This document shows positions 15,694 to 24,074 of a DNA stretch of 64,000 bases, piece after piece. Each line of letters starts with the position of its first letter. Position 1 is the first letter of the stretch. A program made the position numbers and the translations under genes. The notes beneath the pieces are model-generated. The model was given only the letters and a program-made list of their open reading frames with translations. It did no database searches and had not been told where the DNA came from. Origin of the DNA: an uncultured Bacteroides sp. (GTDB taxonomy: Bacteria; Bacteroidota; Bacteroidia; Bacteroidales; Bacteroidaceae); contig NZ_OY762899.1 in NCBI RefSeq assembly GCF_963666545.1, positions 1,612,001-1,676,000 on the forward strand, given 5' to 3'.

Positions 15694-16614
15694 TTAGTCA
15701 TTATCCCGAACAAGCGGTAGAGTAGAACAGCGCAACAATCCTCCCATCTTGGAAATTTCATAGTAAGGAACTCGTTCTACAGTGAATCCCCATACATCTT
15801 CCAAGTGGCGGTTAAGGCGTTCAAAACGCTCTTCGCTGACCACTACCGTAGGTGAAAGGGAAAATACGTTGGTATACATATGGTACATCTCGCTACGAGT
15901 TATCTCAAACAGATTTTCATGGCCGAAAATAGCTACAATTTGTTTGTAGGAGTCAGCATTCAGAAATCCGTCTTTATACACGATAGCCTTCCCATGTCCC
16001 ACGGGCATCAAGGTGCAGTCAAGGTGCAAGATGCCTTCTCCCGGATCAGTATTATGCTTTTTAAGCTCAAACGGAATAAAGGTCTTCTCCGGACAAATCT
16101 CTTGCAAAAAGTTTAGAGCATAACGATTAGTGCGTGCTGTCTTCATTTGCCTATAGTCGGGTTGCTCGTAAAGACCGACAAAAACCATGTCATTATACAG
16201 CACCACATCTCCTCCTTCTACATGCGCCTTTTCGGGTAGATTAAAGATCTTGTTATAGGCTATTTGATTGTAAATTGTTTCATAAGCCTCTTTTTCATCT
16301 TCCCGATCAGGTATAATATTGGATACGATGATTTTATCATTGATCACAAATCCGACATCACGTGCAAATATCTGATTGCAATTCTCCAGCGTCCAAGGCC
16401 GATACACCTGCACATTGTAGCGTGTTAAAACTCTTTCAAACATGGACATCTCTTTAAAAATATCCTCTTCTTTGGGATATATGCCCTTTACCACAGATTC
16501 GTATGACTTAGCATCATAGGTCTCTTCCAGCGTAGGCGTTTTCCCTATAGATCCGGGCTGTCCCAACACAACAGCCCTTAACGTAGATGTTTCATTATTT
16601 ATTCGCAACTGCAT
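15694..16614 (-). CDS. Arginine-deiminase-like pentein (amidinotransferase family)
   Basis: The start ATG at 16614 is preferred over an in-frame ATG 21 bases upstream because the latter lies inside the promoter element, and because AAGGA stands 7 bases before 16614. The 306-residue product carries the pentein active-site set: ARDVGF (84-89) with the guanidine-binding Asp, EGGD (133-136), HLDCTLMP (H197, D199), and the nucleophile Cys296 in GLLRCSTLPLVRD at the C-terminus. This is the arrangement of arginine deiminases and related guanidino hydrolases. The enzyme probably converts arginine to citrulline and ammonia and feeds the CtlX-like protein 15 bases downstream. It is shorter than classical ArcA (about 410 residues), so a close relative with another guanidino substrate, such as a modified arginine, is also possible. 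Confidence 0.8.
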   Translation of the reverse strand: MQLRINNETSTLRAVVLGQPGSIGKTPTLEETYDAKSYESVVKGIYPKEEDIFKEMSMFERVLTRYNVQVYRPWTLENCNQIFARDVGFVINDKIIVSNIIPDREDEKEAYETIYNQIAYNKIFNLPEKAHVEGGDVVLYNDMVFVGLYEQPDYRQMKTARTNRYALNFLQEICPEKTFIPFELKKHNTDPGEGILHLDCTLMPVGHGKAIVYKDGFLNADSYKQIVAIFGHENLFEITRSEMYHMYTNVFSLSPTVVVSEERFERLNRHLEDVWGFTVERVPYYEISKMGGLLRCSTLPLVRDND

Positions 16615-16632
16615 ATATTTTCCTTTTTTATG

Positions 16633-16640
16633 CAAAAATA
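16633..16640 (-). promoter_or_regulatory. -7 promoter element of the arginine/citrulline operon
   Basis: The minus strand reads TATTTTTG, a TAnnTTTG match, 18 bases before the chosen start. It overlaps an earlier ATG, which therefore cannot be the start codon. Confidence 0.65.
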
Positions 16641-16736
16641 GAGATTAATTCAATATGTGCAAACGATAATTCTCCTATTTTTCATCATTACCAATCAACG
16701 GAAGAAAGCGAATGTAAAGATAACACACCTTCCCAT

Positions 16737-16765
16737 ACAGGCCTTGTGAGAGGAGTTTGTTGAAC
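16737..16765 (+). repeat. Dispersed intergenic repeat, copy A
   Basis: This 29-base unit opens ACAGGCCTTGTGAGAGG and ends TTTGTTGAAC. It matches 25 of 29 bases at 37368-37396 (minus strand) and 22 of 29 at 57407-57435. No palindromic module follows here, unlike the other two copies. Confidence 0.6.
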
Positions 16766-16824
16766 TTATATGATGCATAACAAAAAGCTAATTTGTCAAC
16801 AATAAAGACTACCAACAAAAGCAT

Positions 16825-16876
16825 TGCACTGTCATAGTGCATATTTCTTTGGATTTTGCACTGTGACAGTGCAAAA
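16825..16876. repeat. Two related palindromes between DUF5715 and arginine-operon genes
   Basis: TGCACTGTCATAGTGCA at 16825-16841 (arms of 6) and a perfect 11-bp-arm palindrome TTTTGCACTGT-G-ACAGTGCAAAA at 16854-16876 share the core TGCACTG/AGTGCA. Each is followed by CTTTGGATTTTG, so the whole unit is repeated. On the minus strand they follow the stop of the DUF5715 gene and could act as a double terminator. The shared core also allows an operator for the arginine operon. Confidence 0.6.
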
Positions 16877-16906
16877 TAAACTATCTTTGGATTTTGTGAT
16901 ATGAAT

Positions 16907-17599
16907 TTATCTCGCCGTAATATGAAAACAGCCTTGTTTAAGTTCGTACTTCACATAACATTTTTCGGCTAAGCGCATGTCACTGAGCACTTCGGAAAGA
17001 ACGAGTTTCAGCGTATCAGGGCTAACGTCCTGAAAAGGGCGACCGGTTTCATCTTCTATCTTATTAAAACGCTTCCAACTTACATCAAAGGTAGTGCCAT
17101 AAAAATGAGCAGAGTTCTCGGATGCATTTCCATTGCGACGACGCAGGCGGTTCACATCATGGCGAGTGCGAAGTATGGAAGTGACCACAATGCGGTTAGG
17201 GTTAAGGCCTTTAGATTGCAGAGAATCGAGGAAGGTTGACCCAATAGTATTCAATAGTTCGCTCGCACGAGGCACCAGATAGGGCATGGAGTGCGTAAGC
17301 GAATCAATGGAATAGAAATCATTATCAGATAAATGTACCAACTTATCGCCCAATGCCTCTACTGCATCACGATCGTCCAACGGTGCAATGCCATTGGCTC
17401 TTGCTGCTGCTAGTTGTATATCATTTAAATCTCCAAAAGATCGTTTATAACTAATCACACCACGTATGTTTCGTGGATTGTTTAACCTCAAAGACATATC
17501 CTTTTTGCCACTCGGAAATACCACTACTATGACAGCAACAAAGAGTACAAAAAATAGCAGATATGCTAGATTACGGTAACGGGGCTTTAACTTTCGCAT
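16907..17599 (-). CDS. DUF5715-family protein, probable M15-like peptidoglycan peptidase
   Basis: A 230-residue protein with a short cytoplasmic tail and a single membrane anchor at residues 12-29, so it works in the periplasm. The C-terminal half has the zinc and catalytic pattern of D,D-peptidases of the M15/VanY type: LRTR at 143-146 (substrate-binding Arg), H165 in NSAHFYGTTFDVSW with D172 seven residues on, and H226 in KQGCFHITAR. The usual M15 scheme is SxHxxGxAxD ... HxH/WH, which this follows loosely. It probably cleaves D-amino-acid bonds in cell-wall peptides. It is a single-gene unit with its own promoter and is followed by palindromic sequences. Confidence 0.82.
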   Translation of the reverse strand: MRKLKPRYRNLAYLLFFVLFVAVIVVVFPSGKKDMSLRLNNPRNIRGVISYKRSFGDLNDIQLAAARANGIAPLDDRDAVEALGDKLVHLSDNDFYSIDSLTHSMPYLVPRASELLNTIGSTFLDSLQSKGLNPNRIVVTSILRTRHDVNRLRRRNGNASENSAHFYGTTFDVSWKRFNKIEDETGRPFQDVSPDTLKLVLSEVLSDMRLAEKCYVKYELKQGCFHITAR

Positions 17600-17625
17600 G
17601 TTTCTGTTTATCTGTTTTCACAGTG

Positions 17626-17633
17626 CAAATATA
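17626..17633 (-). promoter_or_regulatory. -7 promoter element for the DUF5715 gene
   Basis: TATATTTG on the minus strand (TAnnTTTG) lies 27 bases before the start codon. Confidence 0.6.
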
Positions 17634-17708
17634 GCGAAATCACCTATTAACCGAAAATGCTCTGCAAATTAATTCGTAAATAACTATAAAAATATTCGGG
17701 CGATTGAT

Positions 17709-17716
17709 TAAATTTG
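17709..17716 (+). promoter_or_regulatory. -7 promoter element for phoH and following genes
   Basis: TAAATTTG (TAnnTTTG) lies 85 bases before the phoH start, leaving a leader of about 75 bases. This promoter probably serves phoH, purC, the methyltransferase and aroE, which are overlapping or closely spaced. Confidence 0.55.
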
Positions 17717-17800
17717 CAGGCGTTTTAAACTGAACGATCCTATTATCCCGGCGAAATGAACTGTTCGGTGAGCAAACAATTCAACCCTTAAATACATTTA

Positions 17801-18811
17801 ATGATAGAAAAGCTGATTGTTCTTGAGGATATTGATCCTGTTATCTTTTATGGCGTGAATAACGCCAACGTACAATTAATTAAGGCCTTGTATCCGAAGC
17901 TTAGAATAGTAGCCAGAGGAAATGTGATCAAGGTGTTGGGCGACGAAGAAGAGATGTGTGCTTTCGAAGAAAACATCATCGCACTCGAGAAATATTGTGC
18001 ACAGTATAACTCCCTGAAAGAGGAGGTTATTATTGACATAGTAAAAGGAAATGCACCACAAGCAGAGAAAGTGGGAAATGTCATTGTGTTCAGCGTTACC
18101 GGCAAGCCCATCATTCCACGAAGTGAGAATCAATTAAAGCTAGTGGAAGGATTCGCTAAGAATGATATGGTCTTTGCGATAGGCCCTGCCGGATCAGGGA
18201 AAACGTACACGGCAATCGCTCTTGCCGTAAGAGCCTTGAAGGAAAAAGAAATAAAGAAAATTATTCTGAGTCGTCCGGCTGTGGAGGCAGGTGAAAAACT
18301 GGGCTTTCTACCAGGCGATATGAAAGAAAAGATAGATCCGTATCTGCAACCACTCTACGATGCACTACAGGATATGATTCCGGCGGCAAAACTAAAGGAG
18401 TACATGGATTTAAACATCATTCAGATAGCTCCGTTGGCTTTTATGCGCGGAAGAACACTAAACGATGCGGTGGTTATTCTGGACGAAGCTCAAAACACCA
18501 CTGCCCAACAGATTAAAATGTTCCTCACCCGTATGGGCATGAATACAAAGATGATCGTAACGGGAGATATGACGCAGATTGATTTGCCGTCTTCTCAGAC
18601 TTCGGGCTTAGTACAGGCCATGAAGATTCTTAAGGGAGTAAAGGGAATCAGTTTTGTGGAGCTAAATAAGAAAGACATTGTGCGTCACAAACTGGTGGAG
18701 CGCATTGTAGATGCTTATGAAAAGTTCGACAAGGAAGTAAAAGAGGATCGCAACAAGAGAATAGAAGAAGAAAAGAAATATCGTTTGAATGTAGTAAATA
18801 GTAATTTGTAA
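17801..18811 (+). CDS. phoH: PhoH-family ATPase
   Basis: A 336-residue protein with an N-terminal nucleic-acid-binding-like part (about 1-105) and a P-loop ATPase core. Walker A is [10 protein letters not shown] at about 128-137, the Walker B equivalent is [11 protein letters not shown] near 225-235, and [17 protein letters not shown] and GDMTQIDLP are both conserved PhoH blocks. PhoH proteins are superfamily-1-like nucleotidases linked to RNA metabolism and phosphate stress. The C-terminal 25 residues are highly charged ([19 protein letters not shown]). The stop overlaps the purC start (TAATG). Other PhoH2/PhoL types carry toxin PIN domains, which this one does not. Confidence 0.95.
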   Translation: MIEKLIVLEDIDPVIFYGVNNANVQLIKALYPKLRIVARGNVIKVLGDEEEMCAFEENIIALEKYCAQYNSLKEEVIIDIVKGNAPQAEKVGNVIVFSVTGKPIIPRSENQLKLVEGFAKNDMVFAIGPAGSGKTYTAIALAVRALKEKEIKKIILSRPAVEAGEKLGFLPGDMKEKIDPYLQPLYDALQDMIPAAKLKEYMDLNIIQIAPLAFMRGRTLNDAVVILDEAQNTTAQQIKMFLTRMGMNTKMIVTGDMTQIDLPSSQTSGLVQAMKILKGVKGISFVELNKKDIVRHKLVERIVDAYEKFDKEVKEDRNKRIEEEKKYRLNVVNSNL

Positions 18812-19758
18812 TGAATATGAAAGCATTAGTAAAAACAGATTTCAACTTTCCGGGACAAAAAAGTGTATATCACGGAAAAGTGCGTGACGTGTACAACATA
18901 GATGACGAGGTGCTCGTCATGGTAGCCAGTGATCGTATTTCGGCATTCGATGTTGTTTTACCAAAAGGTATTCCTTTCAAAGGACAAGTATTGAACCAGA
19001 TAGCTGCAAAGTTTCTGGATGCTACGGCAGACATCGTTCCGAACTGGAAGATTGCTTCTCCTGACCCAATGGTCACTGTAGGTATCAAATGTGAAGGTTT
19101 CCGTGTGGAAATGATTATCCGCGGATATCTCACCGGTAGTGCGTGGAGAGAATATGAAACAGGATGCCGTAATCTTTGCGGGGTTGTGTTACCTGATGGT
19201 ATGAAGGAAAATCAGAAATTCCCTACTCCTATTATCACTCCGACAACAAAAGCGGATGAAGGACATGATGAGAACATCTCGAAGGAGGAAATTCTGGAAC
19301 AAGGCATCGTAAGCAAGGAAGATTACGAGCTGATGGAGAAATATACGTATGCACTCTTTCAACGTGGAACGGAAATGGCTGGCGAAAAGGGATTGATACT
19401 AGTAGATACAAAATATGAGTTTGGGAAGAAAGAGGGCAAAGTTTATCTCATCGACGAAATACATACCCCCGATTCTTCGCGTTACTTCTATGCGGATGGT
19501 TACGAAGAGAGATTTGCCAAAGGTGAAGCTCAAAGACAACTATCTAAAGAATTTGTACGCCAATGGCTCATCGAAAACAACTTCATGGGGAAAGCCGGTC
19601 AGCAGGTTCCTGAAATGACAGATGAATATGTAACTTCGGTTTCTGAACGCTATATTGAACTGTATGAGCATATTGTTGGAGAGAAATTCAACAAAGTAAC
19701 GACTGAAGACGTAGCTGCTCGTATCGAAAAAAATATTACTGAGTTTTTGAAAAAATGA
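18811..19758 (+). CDS. purC: Phosphoribosylaminoimidazole-succinocarboxamide synthase
   Basis: A 315-residue SAICAR synthetase, the longer form found in Bacteroidetes and eukaryotes. It joins CAIR and aspartate using ATP in purine biosynthesis. Family blocks visible: [20 protein letters not shown] (about 22-41), [11 protein letters not shown], the [11 protein letters not shown] block (109-119), [13 protein letters not shown] (146-158), VDTKYEFG (201-208), and [13 protein letters not shown] (215-227). The ATG used overlaps the PhoH stop codon; Met3 is an alternative start. The stop overlaps the next start by four bases, so phoH, purC and the methyltransferase gene are translationally coupled. 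Confidence 0.97.
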   Translation: MNMKALVKTDFNFPGQKSVYHGKVRDVYNIDDEVLVMVASDRISAFDVVLPKGIPFKGQVLNQIAAKFLDATADIVPNWKIASPDPMVTVGIKCEGFRVEMIIRGYLTGSAWREYETGCRNLCGVVLPDGMKENQKFPTPIITPTTKADEGHDENISKEEILEQGIVSKEDYELMEKYTYALFQRGTEMAGEKGLILVDTKYEFGKKEGKVYLIDEIHTPDSSRYFYADGYEERFAKGEAQRQLSKEFVRQWLIENNFMGKAGQQVPEMTDEYVTSVSERYIELYEHIVGEKFNKVTTEDVAARIEKNITEFLKK

Positions 19759-20492
19759 ACTATCCCCAGGAAAACATCAAACCTTATGGCGATGATGGCC
19801 GTAAAGGCCGACAAGTAGAACAAATGTTCGACAACATCGCTCACAAGTATGACTTGCTGAACCATGCTCTGTCAATGGGTATTGACAAGATTTGGAGGAG
19901 AAAGGCGATCAGTTGGCTCAAACCTTTTGCACCGCAACGCATTATGGATGTGGCTACGGGAACAGGAGATTTTGCCATTCTGGCCTGCCGCAAACTACGC
20001 CCTCAAGAACTTATCGGGACGGACATATCAGAAGGGATGATGAATGTGGGAAGAGAAAAAGTAAAAAAGGAAGGTCTCTCGGGCAAAATAAGTTTTGCCC
20101 GGGAAGACTGTACCTCTCTCTCGTTTGAAGCAAACAGTTTTGATGCCATCACTGTGGCATTCGGCATTCGTAATTTTGAAGATTTGGATAAAGGATTGAC
20201 AGAAATGCACAGAGTGCTCCGAAAAGAGGGACATCTCGTCATTCTGGAACTCACCACGCCCGACCGCTTCCCAATGAAACAATTGTTTGCCATTTATTCT
20301 AAAGTTGTCATTCCCGTTCTTGGCAAGTTGCTTTCCAGAGACAATAGCGCATACACTTACCTGCCTCGCACCATTCAGGCCTTCCCGCAAGGGGAAGTGA
20401 TGAAGAATGTGATAACACAAGCCGGATTCAGTAAGGTTAGCTTCGAGAGACTAACATTCGGCATTTGCACGCTATACACAGCGACCAAATAA
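19755..20492 (+). CDS. ubiE: Demethylmenaquinone methyltransferase
   Basis: A 245-residue SAM-dependent methyltransferase of the UbiE/MenG family, which adds the C-methyl group in the last step of menaquinone synthesis. The family signature [19 protein letters not shown] lies near residues 24-42, the SAM-binding glycine motif VATGTGDFA at about 65-73, and the second signature [18 protein letters not shown] near 139-156. Bacteroides species rely on menaquinone for anaerobic respiration and lack ubiquinone, so the MenG role is expected. The gene overlaps the purC stop (ATGA). Confidence 0.95.
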   Translation: MNYPQENIKPYGDDGRKGRQVEQMFDNIAHKYDLLNHALSMGIDKIWRRKAISWLKPFAPQRIMDVATGTGDFAILACRKLRPQELIGTDISEGMMNVGREKVKKEGLSGKISFAREDCTSLSFEANSFDAITVAFGIRNFEDLDKGLTEMHRVLRKEGHLVILELTTPDRFPMKQLFAIYSKVVIPVLGKLLSRDNSAYTYLPRTIQAFPQGEVMKNVITQAGFSKVSFERLTFGICTLYTATK

Positions 20493-20514
20493 TCAAAACT
20501 TAAAACAATCCCCT

Positions 20515-21255
20515 ATGCAAAAGTACGGCTTAATAGGATATCCGCTTAAACATTCGTTTTCCATCGGATATTTCAATGAAAAATTCAGTTCGGAAGGTAT
20601 CGATGCAGAATATGTTAACTTTGAGATTCCAAACATCAACGAGTTTATGGGAGTAATTGAAGAGAACCCCAACCTATGCGGCCTCAACGTTACTATTCCT
20701 TATAAAGAACAGGTTCTTTCTTTTCTCGATGAGATCGACAAAGACACGATAGCGATTGGTGCGGTAAATGTGATAAAAATCATCCGCGAAAAGGGGAAGG
20801 TGAAGCTGGTTGGCTATAACTCAGATATTATCGGTTTCACGCAATCCATCCAGCCACTGCTACAGCCTCATCATCGCAAAGCATTGATATTGGGCACCGG
20901 CGGAGCTTCAAAAGCTGTTTTTCACGGACTGAAGAAATTAGGTATTGAAGGTAAATTCGTGTCACGTAGAACTCGATTCGGCATGTATTCTTACGAGGAG
21001 CTCACTCCTGAAATCATCAAAGAATACACCGTTATAGTGAACTGCACCCCGGTAGGTATGTATCCCAAAGCGGATGTTTGTCCCAATATTCCTTATGAGT
21101 ATCTGACTTCAGAACACCTTTTATATGACTTGCTATACAACCCCAATGTAACTCTCTTCATGAAAAAAGGAGAAGCACAAGGAGCTACAACCAAAAACGG
21201 TTTAGAAATGTTATTGCTACAAGCTTTCGCTGCTTGGGAGATCTGGCAGAAATAA
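20515..21255 (+). CDS. aroE: Shikimate dehydrogenase
   Basis: A 246-residue protein at the short end of the AroE family (270 typical). It reduces 3-dehydroshikimate with NADPH in aromatic amino acid synthesis. Motifs: LIGYPLKHSFSIGYFNEKF (5-23), NVTIPYKEQV (about 59-68) with the catalytic lysine, GAVNVIK, the dinucleotide motif GTGGASKAV (about 126-134), NCTPVGMYP (178-186) and a C-terminal NGLEMLLLQA (229-238) with the conserved helix of the family. It follows the methyltransferase by 22 bases and is probably in the same operon. Confidence 0.95.
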   Translation: MQKYGLIGYPLKHSFSIGYFNEKFSSEGIDAEYVNFEIPNINEFMGVIEENPNLCGLNVTIPYKEQVLSFLDEIDKDTIAIGAVNVIKIIREKGKVKLVGYNSDIIGFTQSIQPLLQPHHRKALILGTGGASKAVFHGLKKLGIEGKFVSRRTRFGMYSYEELTPEIIKEYTVIVNCTPVGMYPKADVCPNIPYEYLTSEHLLYDLLYNPNVTLFMKKGEAQGATTKNGLEMLLLQAFAAWEIWQK

Positions 21256-21277
21256 TCAAAATAAAATAGATGTTGGC

Positions 21278-22228
21278 ATGAAACGTAAATGGCTTATTTA
21301 TAGTGTTATTGGCATCATACTACTATTGACTGGCGGAGTAACGGCTGCTGGTTTCTATATGCTCAACTATTCTCTGACTCCTGATAATCGGGGCAAAGAT
21401 GAAGCAGGCTCTTACAAAGTGATGTATGCTAAATATCCGTTTATGGAAGCATGGGTGGATAGTTTGAACCAGGCAAGCGCTCTGAAGGATACGTTTATAA
21501 ATAACAAAGCAGGTTTGCGCCTGCATGCATACTACATTGCTGCTCCACAGCCTACTGCAAAAACGGCGGTCATCGTTCATGGCTATACAGACAATGCTAT
21601 CCGCATGATGCACATCGGTTATCTGTACAACCATGATTTGCATTACAACATTCTCCTACCCGACTTGCAATATCATGGGCGAAGTGAAGGCAACGCCATA
21701 CAGATGGGATGGAAGGACCGTCTGGATGTAATGGAATGGATGAATGTGGCTCAGCACATCTATGGAGACAGCACAAAAATGGTGGTACATGGAATATCAA
21801 TGGGAGCAGCAACTACTATGATGGTATCGGGGGAGCAGCAACCAGCCTACGTAAAGTGCTTCGTTGAAGATTGCGGATATACAAGCGTATGGGACGAGTT
21901 CTCGAAAGAGATTAAAGAACAATTCAACCTTCCTCCCTTCCCTCTACTCTATTTTTCGAGTGCATTGTGCAAAATGAAGTACGGATGGGGATTCAAGGAA
22001 GCATCGGCCTTGAATCAAGTGAAAAAATGTCACCTTCCGATGCTATTTATTCATGGAGATGCAGACACGTACGTACCCACGCAAATGGCTTACACGCTTT
22101 TTGACAGCAAGCCCGAACCCAAAGAGCTATGGATAGTACCCGGAGCCAAGCATGCTGTTTCTTATCTGGAGAATCAAAGAGTTTACACTGCAACAGTCGG
22201 ACATTTCGTAAACAAGTACATCCAGTAA
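21278..22228 (+). CDS. Membrane-anchored alpha/beta hydrolase
   Basis: A 316-residue alpha/beta hydrolase with an N-terminal transmembrane anchor (WLIYSVIGIILLLTGGVTAA, residues 4-23) that places the domain in the periplasm. The oxyanion region is VIVHGYTDN (about 97-105), the nucleophile elbow HGISMGAAT carries the serine at about 174, the acid lies in HGDADTYVP (about 260) and the histidine in PGAKHAVSY (about 291). It resembles the BAAT/FrsA-like or YqkD-type hydrolases. The substrate is not predictable. It stands 22 bases after aroE without functional relation to it. Confidence 0.9.
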   Translation: MKRKWLIYSVIGIILLLTGGVTAAGFYMLNYSLTPDNRGKDEAGSYKVMYAKYPFMEAWVDSLNQASALKDTFINNKAGLRLHAYYIAAPQPTAKTAVIVHGYTDNAIRMMHIGYLYNHDLHYNILLPDLQYHGRSEGNAIQMGWKDRLDVMEWMNVAQHIYGDSTKMVVHGISMGAATTMMVSGEQQPAYVKCFVEDCGYTSVWDEFSKEIKEQFNLPPFPLLYFSSALCKMKYGWGFKEASALNQVKKCHLPMLFIHGDADTYVPTQMAYTLFDSKPEPKELWIVPGAKHAVSYLENQRVYTATVGHFVNKYIQ

Positions 22229-22317
22229 ATTGATAAATAGCTACATTTCGAAGCCAGACACTACATTGATATTCATATTTTTTCAGTCAGCACGCTTTAT
22301 TATTCCATCTTTTTATG

Positions 22318-22325
22318 TAGGTTTG
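22318..22325 (+). promoter_or_regulatory. -7 promoter element for the TPM/LemA pair
   Basis: TAGGTTTG (TAnnTTTG) lies 20 bases before the GTG/ATG pair at the start of the TPM gene. Confidence 0.55.
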
Positions 22326-22345
22326 CAAAAACAAATTGAATTGTG

Positions 22346-23269
22346 ATGAAACATACCACGACACTGATTCTCTTTCTATGCTTGTTCTTTTCGGTACAAG
22401 CACAAGAGAAAATATATACAGTAGACAACATACCTAAAGTGCATTTGCAAAACAAGATGAGGTATGTATGCAATCCCGAAGGTATTCTTTCGGAAGCTGC
22501 GACCGATTCTATTGACAGAATGCTCTATGCTCTTGAAAAGAAAACGGGCATCCAAACAGTTATTGCTGTACTTCCCTCTATCGGTGAAGCTGATTGTTTC
22601 GACTTCTCCCACCAATTGTTGAACAAATGGGGAGTAGGCAAAAAAGGAAAAGACAATGGGCTAGTCATTCTGCTGGTTACTGACCAACGCTGCATACAAT
22701 TCTACACAGGATACGGATTGGAAGGAGATCTGCCGGATGCTATATGCAAACGCATTCAATCGAAAGAGATGATTCCTTTCTTAAAGAATGGCGACTGGAA
22801 CAGCGGCATGGTAGCCGGTATCAATGCAGTCTGCAGCCGATTAGACGGGTCGATGGTTAACGATGAAGAGGAATCGGGAGGTGAAGGCGGAGGTCTTTTC
22901 TTGTTTATCGCCATCATCGGATTTGTTGTAATAGGTGGATTAACCAGCTTTTTGGCTGTATGGGCGAGTGCCCGTTGTCCAAAGTGTGGCAAACATAAAT
23001 TGCAACGTAGCAGCACTAGCTTGGTATCAAAACGAAACGGTGTAAAAACAGAAGACGTAGTATATACATGCTTGAACTGCGGCCATAAGGTGGTACGCCG
23101 CCAACAATCTTATGATGAAAACTATCGTGGAGGCGGCGGAGGTGGTCCATTCATAGGTGGCATCGGTGGTATGGGGGGAGGTAGCTTCGGCTCCGGCGGT
23201 GGAGGATTCAGTGGTGGAAGCTTCGGCGGAGGAACGGGAGGAGGCGGTGGTGCCGGCTCAAGATTTTAA
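22346..23269 (+). CDS. TPM-domain (YgcG-like) membrane protein
   Basis: An approximately 307-residue protein with a Sec signal (TTTLILFLCLFFSVQAQE), a TPM domain (about 35-165) containing VCNPEGILSEAATDSIDRML and NKWGVGKKGKDNGLVILLV, a membrane span near 188-210, a cysteine-rich ribbon (CPKCGK ... CLNCGH) suggesting a zinc-binding knuckle on the cytoplasmic side, and a very glycine-rich tail from about 255 (GGGGGGPF, GGGGFSGGSFGGG). This arrangement is standard for YgcG/TPM proteins, which usually sit next to lemA as here. TPM domains have phosphatase-like folds, and the pair may act in membrane stress. A GTG one codon upstream of the ATG at 22346 is also possible. Confidence 0.9.
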   Translation: MKHTTTLILFLCLFFSVQAQEKIYTVDNIPKVHLQNKMRYVCNPEGILSEAATDSIDRMLYALEKKTGIQTVIAVLPSIGEADCFDFSHQLLNKWGVGKKGKDNGLVILLVTDQRCIQFYTGYGLEGDLPDAICKRIQSKEMIPFLKNGDWNSGMVAGINAVCSRLDGSMVNDEEESGGEGGGLFLFIAIIGFVVIGGLTSFLAVWASARCPKCGKHKLQRSSTSLVSKRNGVKTEDVVYTCLNCGHKVVRRQQSYDENYRGGGGGGPFIGGIGGMGGGSFGSGGGGFSGGSFGGGTGGGGGAGSRF

Positions 23270-23302
23270 ATCATGTAGATAAATATAAAGAAAGAAAAGA
23301 AT

Positions 23303-23884
23303 ATGAAAAGATCAATTATCATTACCATTGCCATAGTTGCTATCATAGCTATATGGGCCATAACATCTTATAACGGTTTGGTATCAATGAAAGAAAACGT
23401 AAGTAATCAATGGTCAAATGTAGAAACACAGTATCAACGCCGTTCGGATCTTATTCCTAACCTGGTAAATACGGTAAAAGGGTACGCTTCGCACGAGAAA
23501 GAGACATTGGAAGGTGTGATTGCTGCTCGTTCACAAGCTACGCAGATGAAAGTTGATGCTTCAAATCTTACGCCCGAATCATTGGCTAAGTATCAGAAAG
23601 CTCAAGGAGAAATTGGAGCTGCCTTAGGCAAACTACTTGCCATCACAGAGAATTATCCTGATCTGAAGGCTAATCAAAACTTCCTGGAACTACAAGCACA
23701 ATTGGAAGGAACAGAAAACCGGATCAGTGTGGCACGTAAGAACTTTATCGACTCTGCCACGAAATATAATACAGCTATCGCTAGCTTCCCTAAAAACATC
23801 TTTGCAGGAATGTTTGGATTCGAAAAACGTCCGTATTTCGAAGCGGAAGCAGGAACTGAAAAAGCTCCTAAAGTAGAATTTTAA
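23303..23884 (+). CDS. lemA: LemA-family protein
   Basis: A 193-residue LemA protein. It has an N-terminal membrane anchor (IIITIAIVAIIAIWAITSYN), then the typical alpha-helical bundle with WSNVETQYQRRSDLIPNLV (37-55), VKGYASHEKETLEGVIAARS (58-77), NQNFLELQAQLEGTENRISV (125-144) and a C-terminal PYFEAEAGTEKAPKVEF. LemA proteins are helical-bundle membrane proteins of uncertain role that are repeatedly encoded beside TPM-domain genes. A stem-loop follows the stop. Confidence 0.95.
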   Translation: MKRSIIITIAIVAIIAIWAITSYNGLVSMKENVSNQWSNVETQYQRRSDLIPNLVNTVKGYASHEKETLEGVIAARSQATQMKVDASNLTPESLAKYQKAQGEIGAALGKLLAITENYPDLKANQNFLELQAQLEGTENRISVARKNFIDSATKYNTAIASFPKNIFAGMFGFEKRPYFEAEAGTEKAPKVEF

Positions 23885-23897
23885 AAAGAAGAAATAG

Positions 23898-23940
23898 TCC
23901 CCTTTATCGGCATAGCGGTTGTTTATGCCAATAAAGGGGA
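23898..23940 (+). terminator. Stem-loop terminator after lemA
   Basis: CCCCTTTAT plus GGCATA pair with TATGCC plus ATAAAGGGG (one base pair mismatch between the blocks), followed by a short T-containing tail, 15 bases after the lemA stop. Confidence 0.7.
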
Positions 23941-24038
23941 TTGCTATATCTTATCTGCACACACACTCAGAATAGGAGGAATACGATCTAAAGAAGTAGT
24001 ATATAGGAAAAATAGTTGCCTGTGAGCGAAAAATGAAG

Positions 24039-24046
24039 TAATTTTG
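24039..24046 (+). promoter_or_regulatory. -7 promoter element for purM-prfA-pyrF
   Basis: TAATTTTG (TAnnTTTG) lies 29 bases before purM. A TTG about 20 bases upstream fits the -33 box. Confidence 0.6.
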
Positions 24047-24074
24047 CAGCAGTATACTAAAAAATATTCCATTC

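Noticed and set aside
16615-16635. Seven-residue N-terminal extension of the arginine-deiminase-like protein
   Set aside because: Its ATG overlaps the promoter element TATTTTTG, and an AAGGA site precedes the next ATG.
16737-16906. Small RNA gene between DUF5715 and the arginine operon
   Set aside because: The region has palindromes and a repeat but no clear promoter-to-terminator unit I can support.
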